A program made the translations under genes and the position numbers. A DNA stretch of 64,000 nucleotides from Zoroaster sp. YZ-2022 (Eukaryota > Echinodermata > Asteroidea > Forcipulatida > Zoroasteridae): the NCBI GenBank assembly GCA_029582265.1, contig CM055835.1, forward strand, positions 12,517,498-12,581,497, in the 5' to 3' direction. Positions 22,188-31,898 of the stretch are shown piece by piece (positions within the stretch are counted from its first letter, which is position 1; each line of letters begins with the position of its first letter). The notes beneath the pieces are model-generated. The model saw only the letters and a program-made list of their open reading frames with translations, was not told the DNA's origin and did no database searches.

Positions 22188-22607
22188 GGTTCCTACACTG
22201 GTAGTGGGTACACAGAGAACGACCAGGCCGACCTAGATCTTTTTGAATGTGCAATGTATAACAGGGCCGGTGCTACCAAGGCAATTGGTCTGACCTTTCA
22301 TTGTTCATTCATGGTTATGTGATTTTGGATAATGAAAGGTTGGACCTGTGTGATGTAGATTCCACATTATCATTTTTATAACTTGTTGTTCAATAGCCAG
22401 CACAAGTCATAACAGTGCAGGCTGACCTCAATCAATTGCAACTTGAGGAATGTCTTTGAATAACAAAATGTCATTATTCCCGTAAGGTTGAGGTATACCT
22501 CAATGAGGGCGAGGTAGACCTTCTCCTTTTCCTTGAGTTACACTTGAGTCCTCCTCACTGGAGTGTGAGTGGAGGATGACGTTGAGTGATGTCTTAGAAT
22601 ACGGGCA

Positions 22608-22720
22608 TAAATGTTCTAAAGGCCCCGAATTTGTTAGAATTTAAAAATGAGCAAATGAGCAGCGAATTGAGCAAATGAGCAGCGAAATGAGCAAATGAGC
22701 GAAATGAGTAGTTATAGGCC
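22608..22720. repeat. GAGCAAATGAGC short tandem tract
   Basis: Four to five imperfect units of GAGCAAATGAGCAGCGAAAT at about 22650-22710 lie directly upstream of a TATA box. It could be a simple repeat or a cluster of binding sites for the zinc-finger gene's promoter. Confidence 0.6.
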
Positions 22721-22730
22721 TATATATAAA
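22721..22730 (+). promoter_or_regulatory. TATA box of the zinc-finger gene
   Basis: TATATATAAA lies 51 bp upstream of the ATG at 22781. This spacing leaves room only for a very short 5' untranslated region and no intron, as in compact element-borne genes. Confidence 0.6.
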
Positions 22731-22780
22731 CTATTTCTTCCGTTTCTTGTCAATCGGAGATTAAGCATCAGAGATTCAAC

Positions 22781-23530
22781 ATGAATGTTATTTCTGCTGT
22801 CAAACCCCATGCTTGTCACCAGTGTGGCAAAAGCTTTGGACGGAGATATAACCTACGGAGGCATGCAGAACATGTACATAATGAAGAGAAATCTAAAATG
22901 GATGATGTTGACGATGATTCTGAAATTAAAGCTATCCAATCTGACAATTCTGACATCGATAATTCTGAACCCGATGTTAAAAAGCGTAGATTTGAAGATT
23001 CGGAAATAGAAACTTGTGAAACTGAATCTACGCAGGATGAAGACGAAGATTTCGAGGAAGATGATTCAGAATCCGATACGGAGGTGGAATATGACGAATC
23101 ATCGGAAGAGGATGAGTCTATTTCTGAACTGGAAGACAATGCCACTTTTCGAGACTGGTTGGAAGAGGCTAAAGTGGCTACTGAAGAGATGTGGTGTGAA
23201 AAATATGAAAAGTACGTCAACGGGGGTATGAGTGAAGATCAAGCCAAGGAAAAAGCCAATAGGAAAACCCTTTGGGCAGTCAAGCGAATCTTTTTCAACA
23301 AATACAAGGATTTTTTGTCAAGTTACCTACATCTGAAAGATAATGGGACTCATCAGGATATTGCGGAAGATCTCGAAGAAAAAGTAAATAAAGGCATGGA
23401 AGTAAACAAAGCTCTGAACAGAGTAATGCCTAAACACCATACCAAATTTGACGGACTACTACTTCAACTAAATGAGGATGAAGAGAACGAGGATGAAGAG
23501 AACGAGGATGAAGAGAACGAGGAAGAGTGA
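22781..23530 (+). CDS. C2H2 zinc finger plus acidic protein of unknown function (intronless)
   Basis: A 249-residue intact single-exon gene with its own TATA box and AATAAA signal. Residues 12-33 form one classical C2H2 finger (CHQCGKSFGRRYNLRRH then H33). Residues 40-135 are highly acidic and serine-rich, with a possible nuclear localisation KKRR. Residues about 140-235 are a predicted helical, mixed-charge domain (FRDWLEEAKVATEEMWCEKY, KTLWAVKRIFFNKYKDFL, HHTKFDGLLLQL) that I do not recognise. The C terminus is a tandem DEENE repeat. Charge pattern and finger suggest a nuclear DNA- or chromatin-binding protein; this is inference. The intact frame contrasts with the broken Harbinger genes next to it. 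It lies inside the 8-kb palindromic-TIR element and is its only intact gene. Confidence 0.8.
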   Translation: MNVISAVKPHACHQCGKSFGRRYNLRRHAEHVHNEEKSKMDDVDDDSEIKAIQSDNSDIDNSEPDVKKRRFEDSEIETCETESTQDEDEDFEEDDSESDTEVEYDESSEEDESISELEDNATFRDWLEEAKVATEEMWCEKYEKYVNGGMSEDQAKEKANRKTLWAVKRIFFNKYKDFLSSYLHLKDNGTHQDIAEDLEEKVNKGMEVNKALNRVMPKHHTKFDGLLLQLNEDEENEDEENEDEENEEE

Positions 23531-23565
23531 TAATGAAAGACCAGATGTTTCAGAAAGACTACTGT

Positions 23566-23571
23566 AATAAA
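23566..23571 (+). terminator. Polyadenylation signal AATAAA
   Basis: AATAAA lies 36 bp after the zinc-finger gene's stop and overlaps a second AATAAA. This completes a compact TATA-ORF-polyA transcription unit. Confidence 0.6.
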
Positions 23572-23717
23572 ATAAAAAAACATCTATAATAGTGTTTTTT
23601 GGTAGGAATAAAAAAATCTATAAAATAACCACCTCTGTTAGTCTTACAGTAATCCTTTATGGTTATTTTACACTATTACGTTACATCAAGGGCAGTGACA
23701 ACTTAATTTCGAAGAAA

Positions 23718-24061
23718 ATGAGTGCCTCTGCATGGGTTCTAAACTTCTGGGTGACTTTCTATTCATCTTTAAATAGACAGTGTATTGTGAACTACAGGCC
23801 TGACATTCTAAAGCGGGCCGTTGTTTCATGTAAGATAGACAACTGTATTATGAGCCCTAATATCCGACTTCATTTACGGTTTCGTTGACAGTACACGCAA
23901 CGAAATTCCAAGTTCCTGAGCAGTTCATTGAAGCGGAAATATAATCCAAAACACTTCGTCCCATGTGCTCGGTATGAACGAGTGAGATGTGTAAATCTAT
24001 CGTGTTACATTTATTGCAAGGAGTGTAGACTCTTAATCCCTGTAAAATTCAGTGTGAGTTG
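23718..24061 (+). pseudogene. Second frame of the 8-kb element, Cys-rich and basic, one in-frame stop
   Basis: From ATG 23718 (MSASAWVLNFWVTFYSSLNR) one frame stays open to TGA 24059-24061 apart from a single TGA at 23886-23888. The part before the stop has ILKRAVVSCKIDNCIMSPN. The part after it is basic and then Cys-rich (CARYERVRCVNLSCYIYCKEC), which could bind zinc. A frame with just one stop in such AT-rich DNA suggests former coding sequence, but chance is possible. I do not recognise the protein. Confidence 0.35.
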
Positions 24062-24430
24062 ACTTTCTTTTTATTCTGTTATATTCCTTATAATTCACTT
24101 GACTATCTATTGATTACCCTAGTCCTATACATCCCTCATCATTTCCTCTCCCCAAAATCACCATATAACGTGTACAAAATTGACAAGCTAAGTCCAATAG
24201 ATATTTGATTTACATTGTTTTTATATAGGGATTCTTGTTTAATGTGCATTTTTCTTGGTAATTATTAATATTTTGAGTTATAATAATTTTGAGTTTTCTT
24301 TTATATAGTGATTTGTATCGGTAATCCATTCATTGTTACGTGAATTTAAAAAAAAAGTGAATAAAAAAATAATAAAAAGAGTTGAATGTGTTCTTTTGTG
24401 TTTATATTTTTGTGTCATTATGTCTCAACT
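24062..24430. other. 8-kb element interior, AT-rich, no gene seen
   Basis: Poly-A/T-rich sequence with no conserved frame, lying between the second decayed frame and the repeats near the right TIR. Confidence 0.4.
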
Positions 24431-24738
24431 TGCCCGAAATCATCAATATGCATGCTGCGCTTGCGCACTACTCCCTCCACCACACAAACTACACACCTCC
24501 GGCATGCTGCGCTTGCGCACTACTCCCTCCACCACACAAACTGCACACAAAATTGCATGAAGAGAGGTGATGTGAGAAACGACTGTCTCAACTTGCCCGA
24601 AATCATCAATATGCATGCTGCGCTTGCGCACGACTCCCTCCACCACACAAACTGTCTCACGCGCGTTCGCCCAGACGTGTTAGTGCGCAATGGGCGACGA
24701 TTTTGCACGTGTCTCATCTCAGGAGGAGGAGTGATTTC
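24430..24738. repeat. CGCTTGCGCACTACTCCCTCC subrepeats beside right TIR
   Basis: Three copies of a ~60-bp unit (ATGCATGCTGCGCTTGCGCA, CTCCCTCCACCACACAAACT) near 24450, 24500 and 24605. They share the CTCCCTCCACACAAACT motif with the TIRs, and part of the array (AACTTGCCCGAAATCATCAA) is repeated 165 bp apart. Confidence 0.7.
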
Positions 24739-25573
24739 AAAGTGTTAACTTTATTGACTTACTGCACACCTCCACGCGCGCGCCCAGACGTGTCTCAACC
24801 AGTATTTTGAGGAGGAGCAATGAGGAGGAGGAGCAATGAGGAGGAGGAGCAATGAGGAGGAGGAGCAATGAGGAGCAGTGCAGTGAGAGTGTTCCGCATT
24901 ACGACCAACATTGAGGAGGAGGAGCACACCTCCACGCGCGCGCCCAGACGTGTCTCACGCGCGCGCGCCCAGTTTGTGTGGAGGGAGTAAGTATTTTGTG
25001 TGCAGTTTGTGTGGAGGGAGTAGTGCGCAGTTGTGTGCAGTATTTTGTGTACAGTTGTGTGCAGTGGTAAAATTGTGGTTGAAAAAAAAAATTTGAAAAA
25101 AAAATTTCAATCATGTGTGGAGCAAATCTTACCCGGTTTGTGGAGGAGAGTCTGCAGTTTTGTCTGCAGTGATTTTGTGCAGTTTGTAATGGCATTCCAC
25201 CACAGTCCACCACAGTGCAATGAGCAATGTGGATGAGATTTGCACTTTGTGGAGGAGATTGCACTTTGTGGAGGTGGAGCAGTGGTAACACAATTTTTGT
25301 TTTTACTTGGCCGAAATGACGTCATAAAAAAAAATATAAAAAAAATAAATTGAAGTTGGCCATCAAAAAAAAAATTATGGTGCTCCACCTCCACAAAGTG
25401 CAATCTCCTCCCACAAAGTGCAAATCTCCTCCACAAAGTGCAAATCTCCTCCACATTGCTCATTGCACTGTGGTGGACTGTGGTGGAATGCCATTACAAA
25501 CTGCACAAAATCACTGCAGACAAAACTGCAGACTCTCCTCCACAAACCGGGTAAGATTTGCTCCACACATCTA
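24738..25573 (-). repeat. Right terminal inverted repeat of the 8-kb element
   Basis: This is the reverse complement of the left repeat. It has the GC-rich block with four GAGGAGGAGCAAT units (24815-24870, fewer in the left copy), then the inner palindrome with arms about 25105-25290 and 25380-25572, whose loop contains ATGACGTCAT. Confidence 0.88.
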
Positions 25574-25720
25574 CTTTTGTGGTTCATGAGATATGATTTT
25601 TGAAATATTAAAATTTGATTTTAGTGTATTTCGATATCTGTGACGTCACCAGACGTCACAACTTTACCTGAAACTATATGTCATAACTTTATTGACAACT
25701 ACATGTTATGATTTAACCCC
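25574..25720 (+). repeat. R1 family copy, right part
   Basis: CTTTTGTGGTTCATGAGATA and ATCTGTGACGTCACC continue the R1 consensus interrupted at 17604. Together with the left part it marks the insertion site of the 8-kb element. Confidence 0.8.
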
Positions 25721-26615
25721 TCTTAATAGAATCCTTGTTTTTAATTAAGTAAATTGTACCTAAGTATTGCTTAAAATTCCAAAATCCAAAATCGCCCTGT
25801 GGTGTTTGACGAAAAATTCAGCCGTACAAGGTACGTGTACACGGCTTTGAGTAGAGCCGTACACAACGCACATGAGTGGAACATGTTTTTCATAAAAATA
25901 TATAAAATATAAATACTTGTCCAAAAATATCAAAAAAAATCACAAGATTTAAATTAATAGAATATTTGTCTTTAATTGAGTGAATTGTACCAAAGTAGTA
26001 CTGAAAATCCCAATTCCCAAATCTATATAAAATTATAAATAGTCATCCAAAAAGTCTCAAAAAATCAGAATGACAAGATACCCTTGTTAATAGAATACTT
26101 TAATTAAAGGAAGTGAAAAGGAGTCACAAATATATAAGAAAATCATGACAAATAATTTAATTCCATTCAATATTTATTTCACTTTATCAAAACGTTAAAG
26201 ATGAATTAATATAACATTTAGAGCAGCTATGATGATAAAGTGGTGGAGGCCCTCAAAAAGTAAGCTTGTCGAGTGAGGGCGCCCCACTTTAATCATGTGT
26301 AGTACAATGAGAAAATAGAGACAATCTTCATGTAGAAAACTTTAATTAACACTTCTCGATATCACAATGTACTATACACAAGCATTTAAATAGAAAAAAT
26401 TGCTTAATACAAAAAGAGAGTTCACAAACATAAACAGGACAACAGCAGTACAGTCAAAGCACGAAGACTTGATGTAAATACAAAATGTTAGACTGAGTGT
26501 ATTGGAGTTAAATTACAATTCTTGGAAATGCCTATTTATGAGGTCACTGGAACATTGAGAATCTATTTGAACAAATAATAAATAAAAATTGTATATTAAC
26601 ACGTTCAAAAGTATT
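25720..26615. other. Intergenic, no gene recognised
   Basis: AT-rich sequence containing a loosely repeated module (AATAGAATACTTGTTTTTAATTAA-like, then CAAAAAATCACAAG-like) at about 25725, 25955 and 26090. No exon is visible. Confidence 0.45.
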
Positions 26616-26803
26616 TTGACTTAATCATAAGTCAACTTTTCCTAATTTTTATGAAATAAATTTTGGTAAATAAAGTCGAATTTAGAAATATTGCAATAAA
26701 ATGATAATTTCTTTCATAAAAATTATGAAATGTAAAACTTTGTCATTAAAATGAAAATGTATTTCATAAAAAATTAGGAAAAGTGGACTTATGATTAAGT
26801 CAA
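26616..26803. mobile_element. 188-bp MITE with ~42-bp inverted repeats
   Basis: The left TTGACTTAATCATAAGTC with TTTTCCTAATTTTTATGAAAT pairs with ATTTCATAAAAAATTAGGAAAA and GGACTTATGATTAAGTCAA on the right. The superfamily is not determined. Confidence 0.75.
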
Positions 26804-27222
26804 TTTTTTTAAAAACATGTTATATATACCATACATAAAATCAAACAGAAAACACTAATTTTTCACAAAAAACAATGACTCATCACTTTTTGGTGGATAT
26901 TATAATCAAGGTCTTTGGGCGATTTTCTGGGGGAATGCATGGTCGCTGTCAAACAATGGGAACCCACTGAAATGTTTATGCGCGGTGCGTATGCGTGAGC
27001 CAATAAGAGACCTCTTTTTGAACTCAGCGAGGGCGCCCTTTGAGCATGTTATATCATAATATTATCTATATTATACTTTTCTATTTTGCATTTGTATTAT
27101 AATTATCGAGAGTAGATTGTAACTGAACGGAGCTTCGATCGCAAGTATCAAAATGTTTCCCTGCGGACATTTAAATCATACAAATTATGATAAAAAGTTG
27201 GACGCATAAATGTATTTTCGTT

Positions 27223-27520
27223 TAGGTTCGAATCCCAACCGCGACCATGGTGCTTGTGTCCTTGAGCAAGACACTTTACCATAATTGCTTCTCTCCACCC
27301 AGGGGTAAATGGGTACCTGTGAAGGCAGAGTTGGTTGTTGTGTTTGATTAGCCCTATATGCGCTGTAATGGCAGCAATTGAGCTGTATACTCCCCAGGGA
27401 GCTGAGATGGTTTCAGGAATGATTTATGAGCCTGATGAGCAGGGGTAATAATATAATGCGCCTTGAGCACCAGTTTGGTGGATACGTGCGCTATATAAGT
27501 CCACATTATTATTAGCAAGC
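27223..27520 (+). repeat. tRNA-Leu-derived SINE, copy 1 (head truncated)
   Basis: GGTTCGAATCCCAACCGCGA (B box) is followed by CCTTGAGCAAGACACTTTAC, GGAGCTGAGATGGTTTCAGG and the tail GTGCGCTATATAAGTCCAC with ATT units. The family recurs at 44120-44420 and on the minus strand at 54505-54852. Confidence 0.8.
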
Positions 27521-28148
27521 GATAAGGCATAACCTGTATATAGTTGTGCATATGATATATTAATAACTCACTAATGAGTAGTGGTACAACCTTTATGTCA
27601 AGGCCTATAAATGGAATTTTGTGACTTTTCATTACGATAGAAGGTTCGCTTTAATATGTTCCTCAAAAGTGTTTAAAAATAAAATTGAAAAGGTTTTTCG
27701 TTTGAATAAATAATATGCTCGCAATGGAAGGCATATTTCTATCAGTTAGTGAAACATGACCTTTTTCTTTATTCTTTGCAACTTACTTATTTGCCTCGAT
27801 TTTATAGTAATGAGCTCGGCCCTTTAATGTGTGTGATGACAGTGTTTCTGGAAATTCGTAACAATGATGGATATGAAGACGTTAGTGTGCCGTACAATCA
27901 CACTATAATGCACACAGTCATTGCTACATAGGCCGACATGTACATGTTGTGACTCTTGGTGTTGTCAAGCACAGTAACACACCAAATACGTTGTAGGTAA
28001 CAGTCTACGTGTTGTCAAGCGCTGTAGTACACGCCCAGACGTTGCTATCAGTTTGAAATCAATAGCTTTAAGCCAAAAGATTGGGAAATAGGAATGAAAG
28101 TGGTAAACATCGAAACCTGATTTGACTGATTTTATTTGAACAGTTATC

Positions 28149-28215
28149 ATGGGTACCCTTCACCATATTACCGGTGTGCTACCTCTCATGATTCTGGCGT
28201 CCATTGTGTTGATCG
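28149..28215 (+). CDS. Discoidin gene exon 1 (signal peptide)
   Basis: ATG 28149 opens MGTLHHITGVLPLMILASIV and ends one base into a codon at the donor GTGAGT. The hydrophobic stretch continues into exon 2 (VAA), which supports the pairing. Confidence 0.75.
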
Positions 28216-31200
28216 GTGAGTTATATTTTTGTCAGTAAACCCGGATAAAAAACTGATAACTGAAAGTAAAATGCATTTTTATTTCGTTTCTGATTAGATT
28301 TTAACTTGTTTTGGTGGAGGAGGAGGTCTATCACTCCCATCCCGTTCCCACCGCTGCGCGTTTTGTTTGATGAGCTAAGGCCTGATTGCTTTAAATTCTT
28401 CTCTGTATTTCACGATTGACGTTACTGTGCTTTTGGACGATTATAAAATGCTGTAAAACAATAAGTGAGGCACGAGGTGGGAACAAGTGTTGTCCCCCTC
28501 ATGCTGTTTCCACGTTTTTGCCATATTGACAGCATCATTTGGAGATAAGGACCGAACCGAAGAAAATGTAATTTTTGTTGAATAAAGACAAATAGAAATG
28601 GGCAAATTCACGTTTTGGGGACACACAAAACACTTCCAAAGTACATGAGCCATGCGCGTGATGTCAATCCTCACTCTGGCATATACGTGCTACTCTGATT
28701 TTGATAAGCCATGTCTATACCCTCCGTTAATATACCCCGACGTGATTAGGATAATCCCAATCAAGAAGAAATTTCTTTGAAATACCACGCACGACCTGAA
28801 ATGTATGGGATGCAATGGAGGACCCAATACGAATGGTTGCAGATATTTCACCAATATATTTGTCCACTCAGATTGTCTAAACTGTCTTGGGCATTCATGA
28901 ATATATTATAACATCTCTATTATTTTTAAATCATTTAAATTAAAGTATTTCAAGACATATTTACAGACGTTTGATCCATGGTGTGCTGCATGGTTTTATT
29001 GATAAATACATTGATACTTTGGTTGGAAGTATAAAATGTTAGAGTTCAGCAAAGAAGGGAACCGTTTGTTGTTACAAAATGCACCAGCGAACCTACATTA
29101 AACCCACTTTGATAAGCCACGGTGGGACTGGGATACTGGCTTATCCTTCTGGGTGTGGAGAAGTCCTTGAAGTTTGCTGGGGCCGAGTGGTTGATCCCTA
29201 CTTGTTGGAGGATGCGCTGGAGTTATGTGACGTAGAACCTAAGTAGGGAAGACAGGTAGAGGGGTTTGACTTTGGGTAGAGGAGACCCTGCAGTTGGGAG
29301 TTGGGACAGGCTTCGATGTGTTGATCTTGCTGGGTTTGTAGCCGTTGCGCTGGAGGGTAGTCTTGATGTGCCGTATAGTTTCTTGAGTAGACTGTCCTTG
29401 TCGCATAGGTTGTAGGCGCGTTCCACGAGGGTACGGTTGACTGATGACTTGATGCTAGGGTGATGGAAGGAGCGCTGGTTGAGGTACCGTAACGGTCTGG
29501 TGGGTGGGCTTCCTGTAAACGTTGTGGTGTAGCTAGGGAGCCGTCTGGGTTCCTGGAAATGCCAACATCGAGGAACGAGATCTTGCCTTCTTCTACTTCC
29601 ATTGTGAACTTGATGCTCGGATGTTATGCTTGCACCTATAATGATACATACTGGTTCATGATATTGTACTGAAAGACAGCCGAAAAACAATTAATGTTTC
29701 AGTATGCTAGAAGGTAGCTTATTTTGTGCGATCACTTGTGTATACATTGATTGCATCAATTAATGATACATACATGATAGGTATCTTAAGTAAGCGTGAT
29801 CACCCAATGCTTACACGGTTGCTGTAGCTCTCCGCCGCGCGTGACACGATCGAGATCCGTGCTTAAACATGGTAGGCAACATACTGAAATGTGACCTAAG
29901 CAAACAAACATTTCAGCATTTCTAACCTGTACTGAAAACATGCGAAAGGCGTACTGAATTTGTTCTTAAAGGTGATGGAAATGAATAGTGTATTTCAGTG
30001 ATCGAACCATGCTGAAATATTGCTGAAATGTTTTGTTTAAAATGTTTCCACATGCTGGATACATTACATACATAATTTGTAATTTCCGTAATATATCAGC
30101 TTTCGTAAACTATTCGTAAATTCCTCTTTTCGTGCTGTGACGAAAATAGATCCAACAACATAGTAATAGTTTTATTTAACTCTGTGGCTTTAAAATTTAC
30201 ATAGATTTTCAATAAACAATTTTCGATTATAAAGGTGTCTTGGTACTCTAAAATACTACTCTTATTCTCTGTCTATAGTTATAGTTATACCAATTTGTAT
30301 GTCTTTTGCATTGTCTTTGGGTTGTTGAAGATTATATGCAATACAAATTGGGTGTGTTCAAGTGCTTATCACATGGGAGAAAGGCATGATGTTTTGTGCA
30401 TTGATATACATGTGTGCACATTCTGTATATCGTAATCAACCAAATTTAACAGACTGGATGAATTCCCTATAGCAACAAATTGTATTATAATATTTAAAAT
30501 GGCATAGTTATCAAGCAAGGCTATAACGTTCCAAGAAGCTCCATTACTGGAATTAAACATGAATTATTTACATTAAGTAAGCCCTACTGCTGGTGATGTG
30601 AAAACCATTATGGCTACAAGGATACTGTAATCATTTTTTCCCAGTCGATTTAAGCAAATAAGCAGCCAATTTCATACATTCCTATTAAAGCGATTTTGCC
30701 TCTCCAGTTTCTACAGTGTATTGAATTAAGAATTCAAGCATTAAATTTCATTTTCAGGCATGCGAATTCATTTAGTATTGCATACGTAGTTCTTGCAACA
30801 AAAGGTTTTTCAACGGTTTTTGGTAGTATTTGACATCAGGAATAACATATTAAAAATCTAATAAATTCGGACTTCCGGAAAGCTGTTATTTTCAAAATGG
30901 CGTCCAAGATGGCCGCCGTTACCTTAAAATGGCCATAAATCATTTATTATCCATCCTAGAGTTGTAATTTTAATTTTGGTGTCTACCCCCTGGTTTTAGG
31001 GGTCAAGAAATCCATTAAGACCAATAAAAGTGTCATTGAGTAATCAGGAAACCTAAAAATTCAAGATGGCATTCAAAATGGCCGCAAATTCACTAAAATG
31101 ATTGTGTCATTTACTATTCACATTACAGCTATTATTTTTGGCTTTATGAGCCAAAAACTACACGAAGAACATTTAAATTATCATGGAGTAATCAGATAAT

Positions 31201-31861
31201 CAATAAATCCAAGATGGCAGCCAAGGTAACATTCAAGAATGTTATTATTTAGTTCTCATTCTCGTTGCGCCTCGGGGCCTCGACCTGCGGCCCTCCGACT
31301 TGCGGGCCCGATAGACTCCTTGGTCCGTGTTTCAAGACGGGTCGGCAGGGCTCGCGACGATCGCCCGCGCACCTGGGGCGCCGTGACGCGGTCGACACCG
31401 GGAGAGGCCGGGAGCGAACGGCCGCGCCGCGCCGCCGCCACCGGGGGCGGTCGCGGCGGGCGGGGCTCACCGGACTCCCGGGCGACCCGGCCCGACGGGA
31501 GCCGCTGGCGGCTCCCGGGGCAGGCGCGGCCCGTCGTCCCTTCCTTGGTCGGGTCTCCGGCGCAACGCGGCCGGGCTGTAGGCTCTCCGACCGGGACCTC
31601 CGTCGAGGCCCCGGCTTGGCTGGAGTCACCCCACCCGGCCGGCCTCTGCCGGTGACCCAACCGGTCAGGGGCGCCGCGCCCGAGAAAAGTGCACGCGGCC
31701 GAGCGCGGAGGCGCCCCCGGGCCCCGCCGCCCCCTATGAAAGCGGCGTGCGGGGACCGCGGGGGCACCGCGCCGGCCGCGCTGAATCTCCCGGGCCCGAT
31801 CTGCGCGGCCCTCCCGTTTGCTTCTCGACGGCTTCACGTACCGGCACTCTTGAACTCTCTC

Positions 31862-31898
<37 letters not shown>

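Larger units (their letters stand above)
19727..22606. mobile_element. Harbinger DNA transposon, two genes, TIRs intact
   Basis: The ends are GCCCGTATTCTAAGAC (19727) and GTCTTAGAATACGGGC (22606), perfect over 16 bp, with further diverged inverted similarity inside (ACTCACACTCACTGAGG against ACTGGAGTGTGAGTGGAGG). It encodes a HARBI1-like transposase on + and a Myb/SANT-like partner on -, the standard two-gene Harbinger layout in divergent-end, convergent orientation. Length is 2,880 bp. The flanks (CAG left, ATA right) do not show the expected 3-bp target duplication, perhaps because the left flank is a minisatellite. Confidence 0.93.
17605..25573 (+). mobile_element. 8-kb element with long palindromic TIRs and 8-bp target duplication
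   Basis: The ends are AGTAGTATGTGTGGAGC (left) and GCTCCACACATCTA (right), flanked by the perfect 8-bp duplication CTTTTGTG at 17597-17604 and 25574-25581. Removing the element and one copy rebuilds the R1 repeat consensus, which defines an empty site. The terminal inverted repeats span about 17605-18636 and 24738-25573. Each is built of an inner palindrome (A, loop, A') plus a GC-rich block rich in CACACAAACTGCACAC and GGGCGCGCG. The interior carries a TATA-driven zinc-finger/acidic gene, a second decayed frame, a 15-bp minisatellite and a nested Harbinger transposon (19727-22606). The TSD length fits hAT-like or P-like enzymes, but no recognisable transposase of its own is present. I do not recognise the family. 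Confidence 0.85.
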
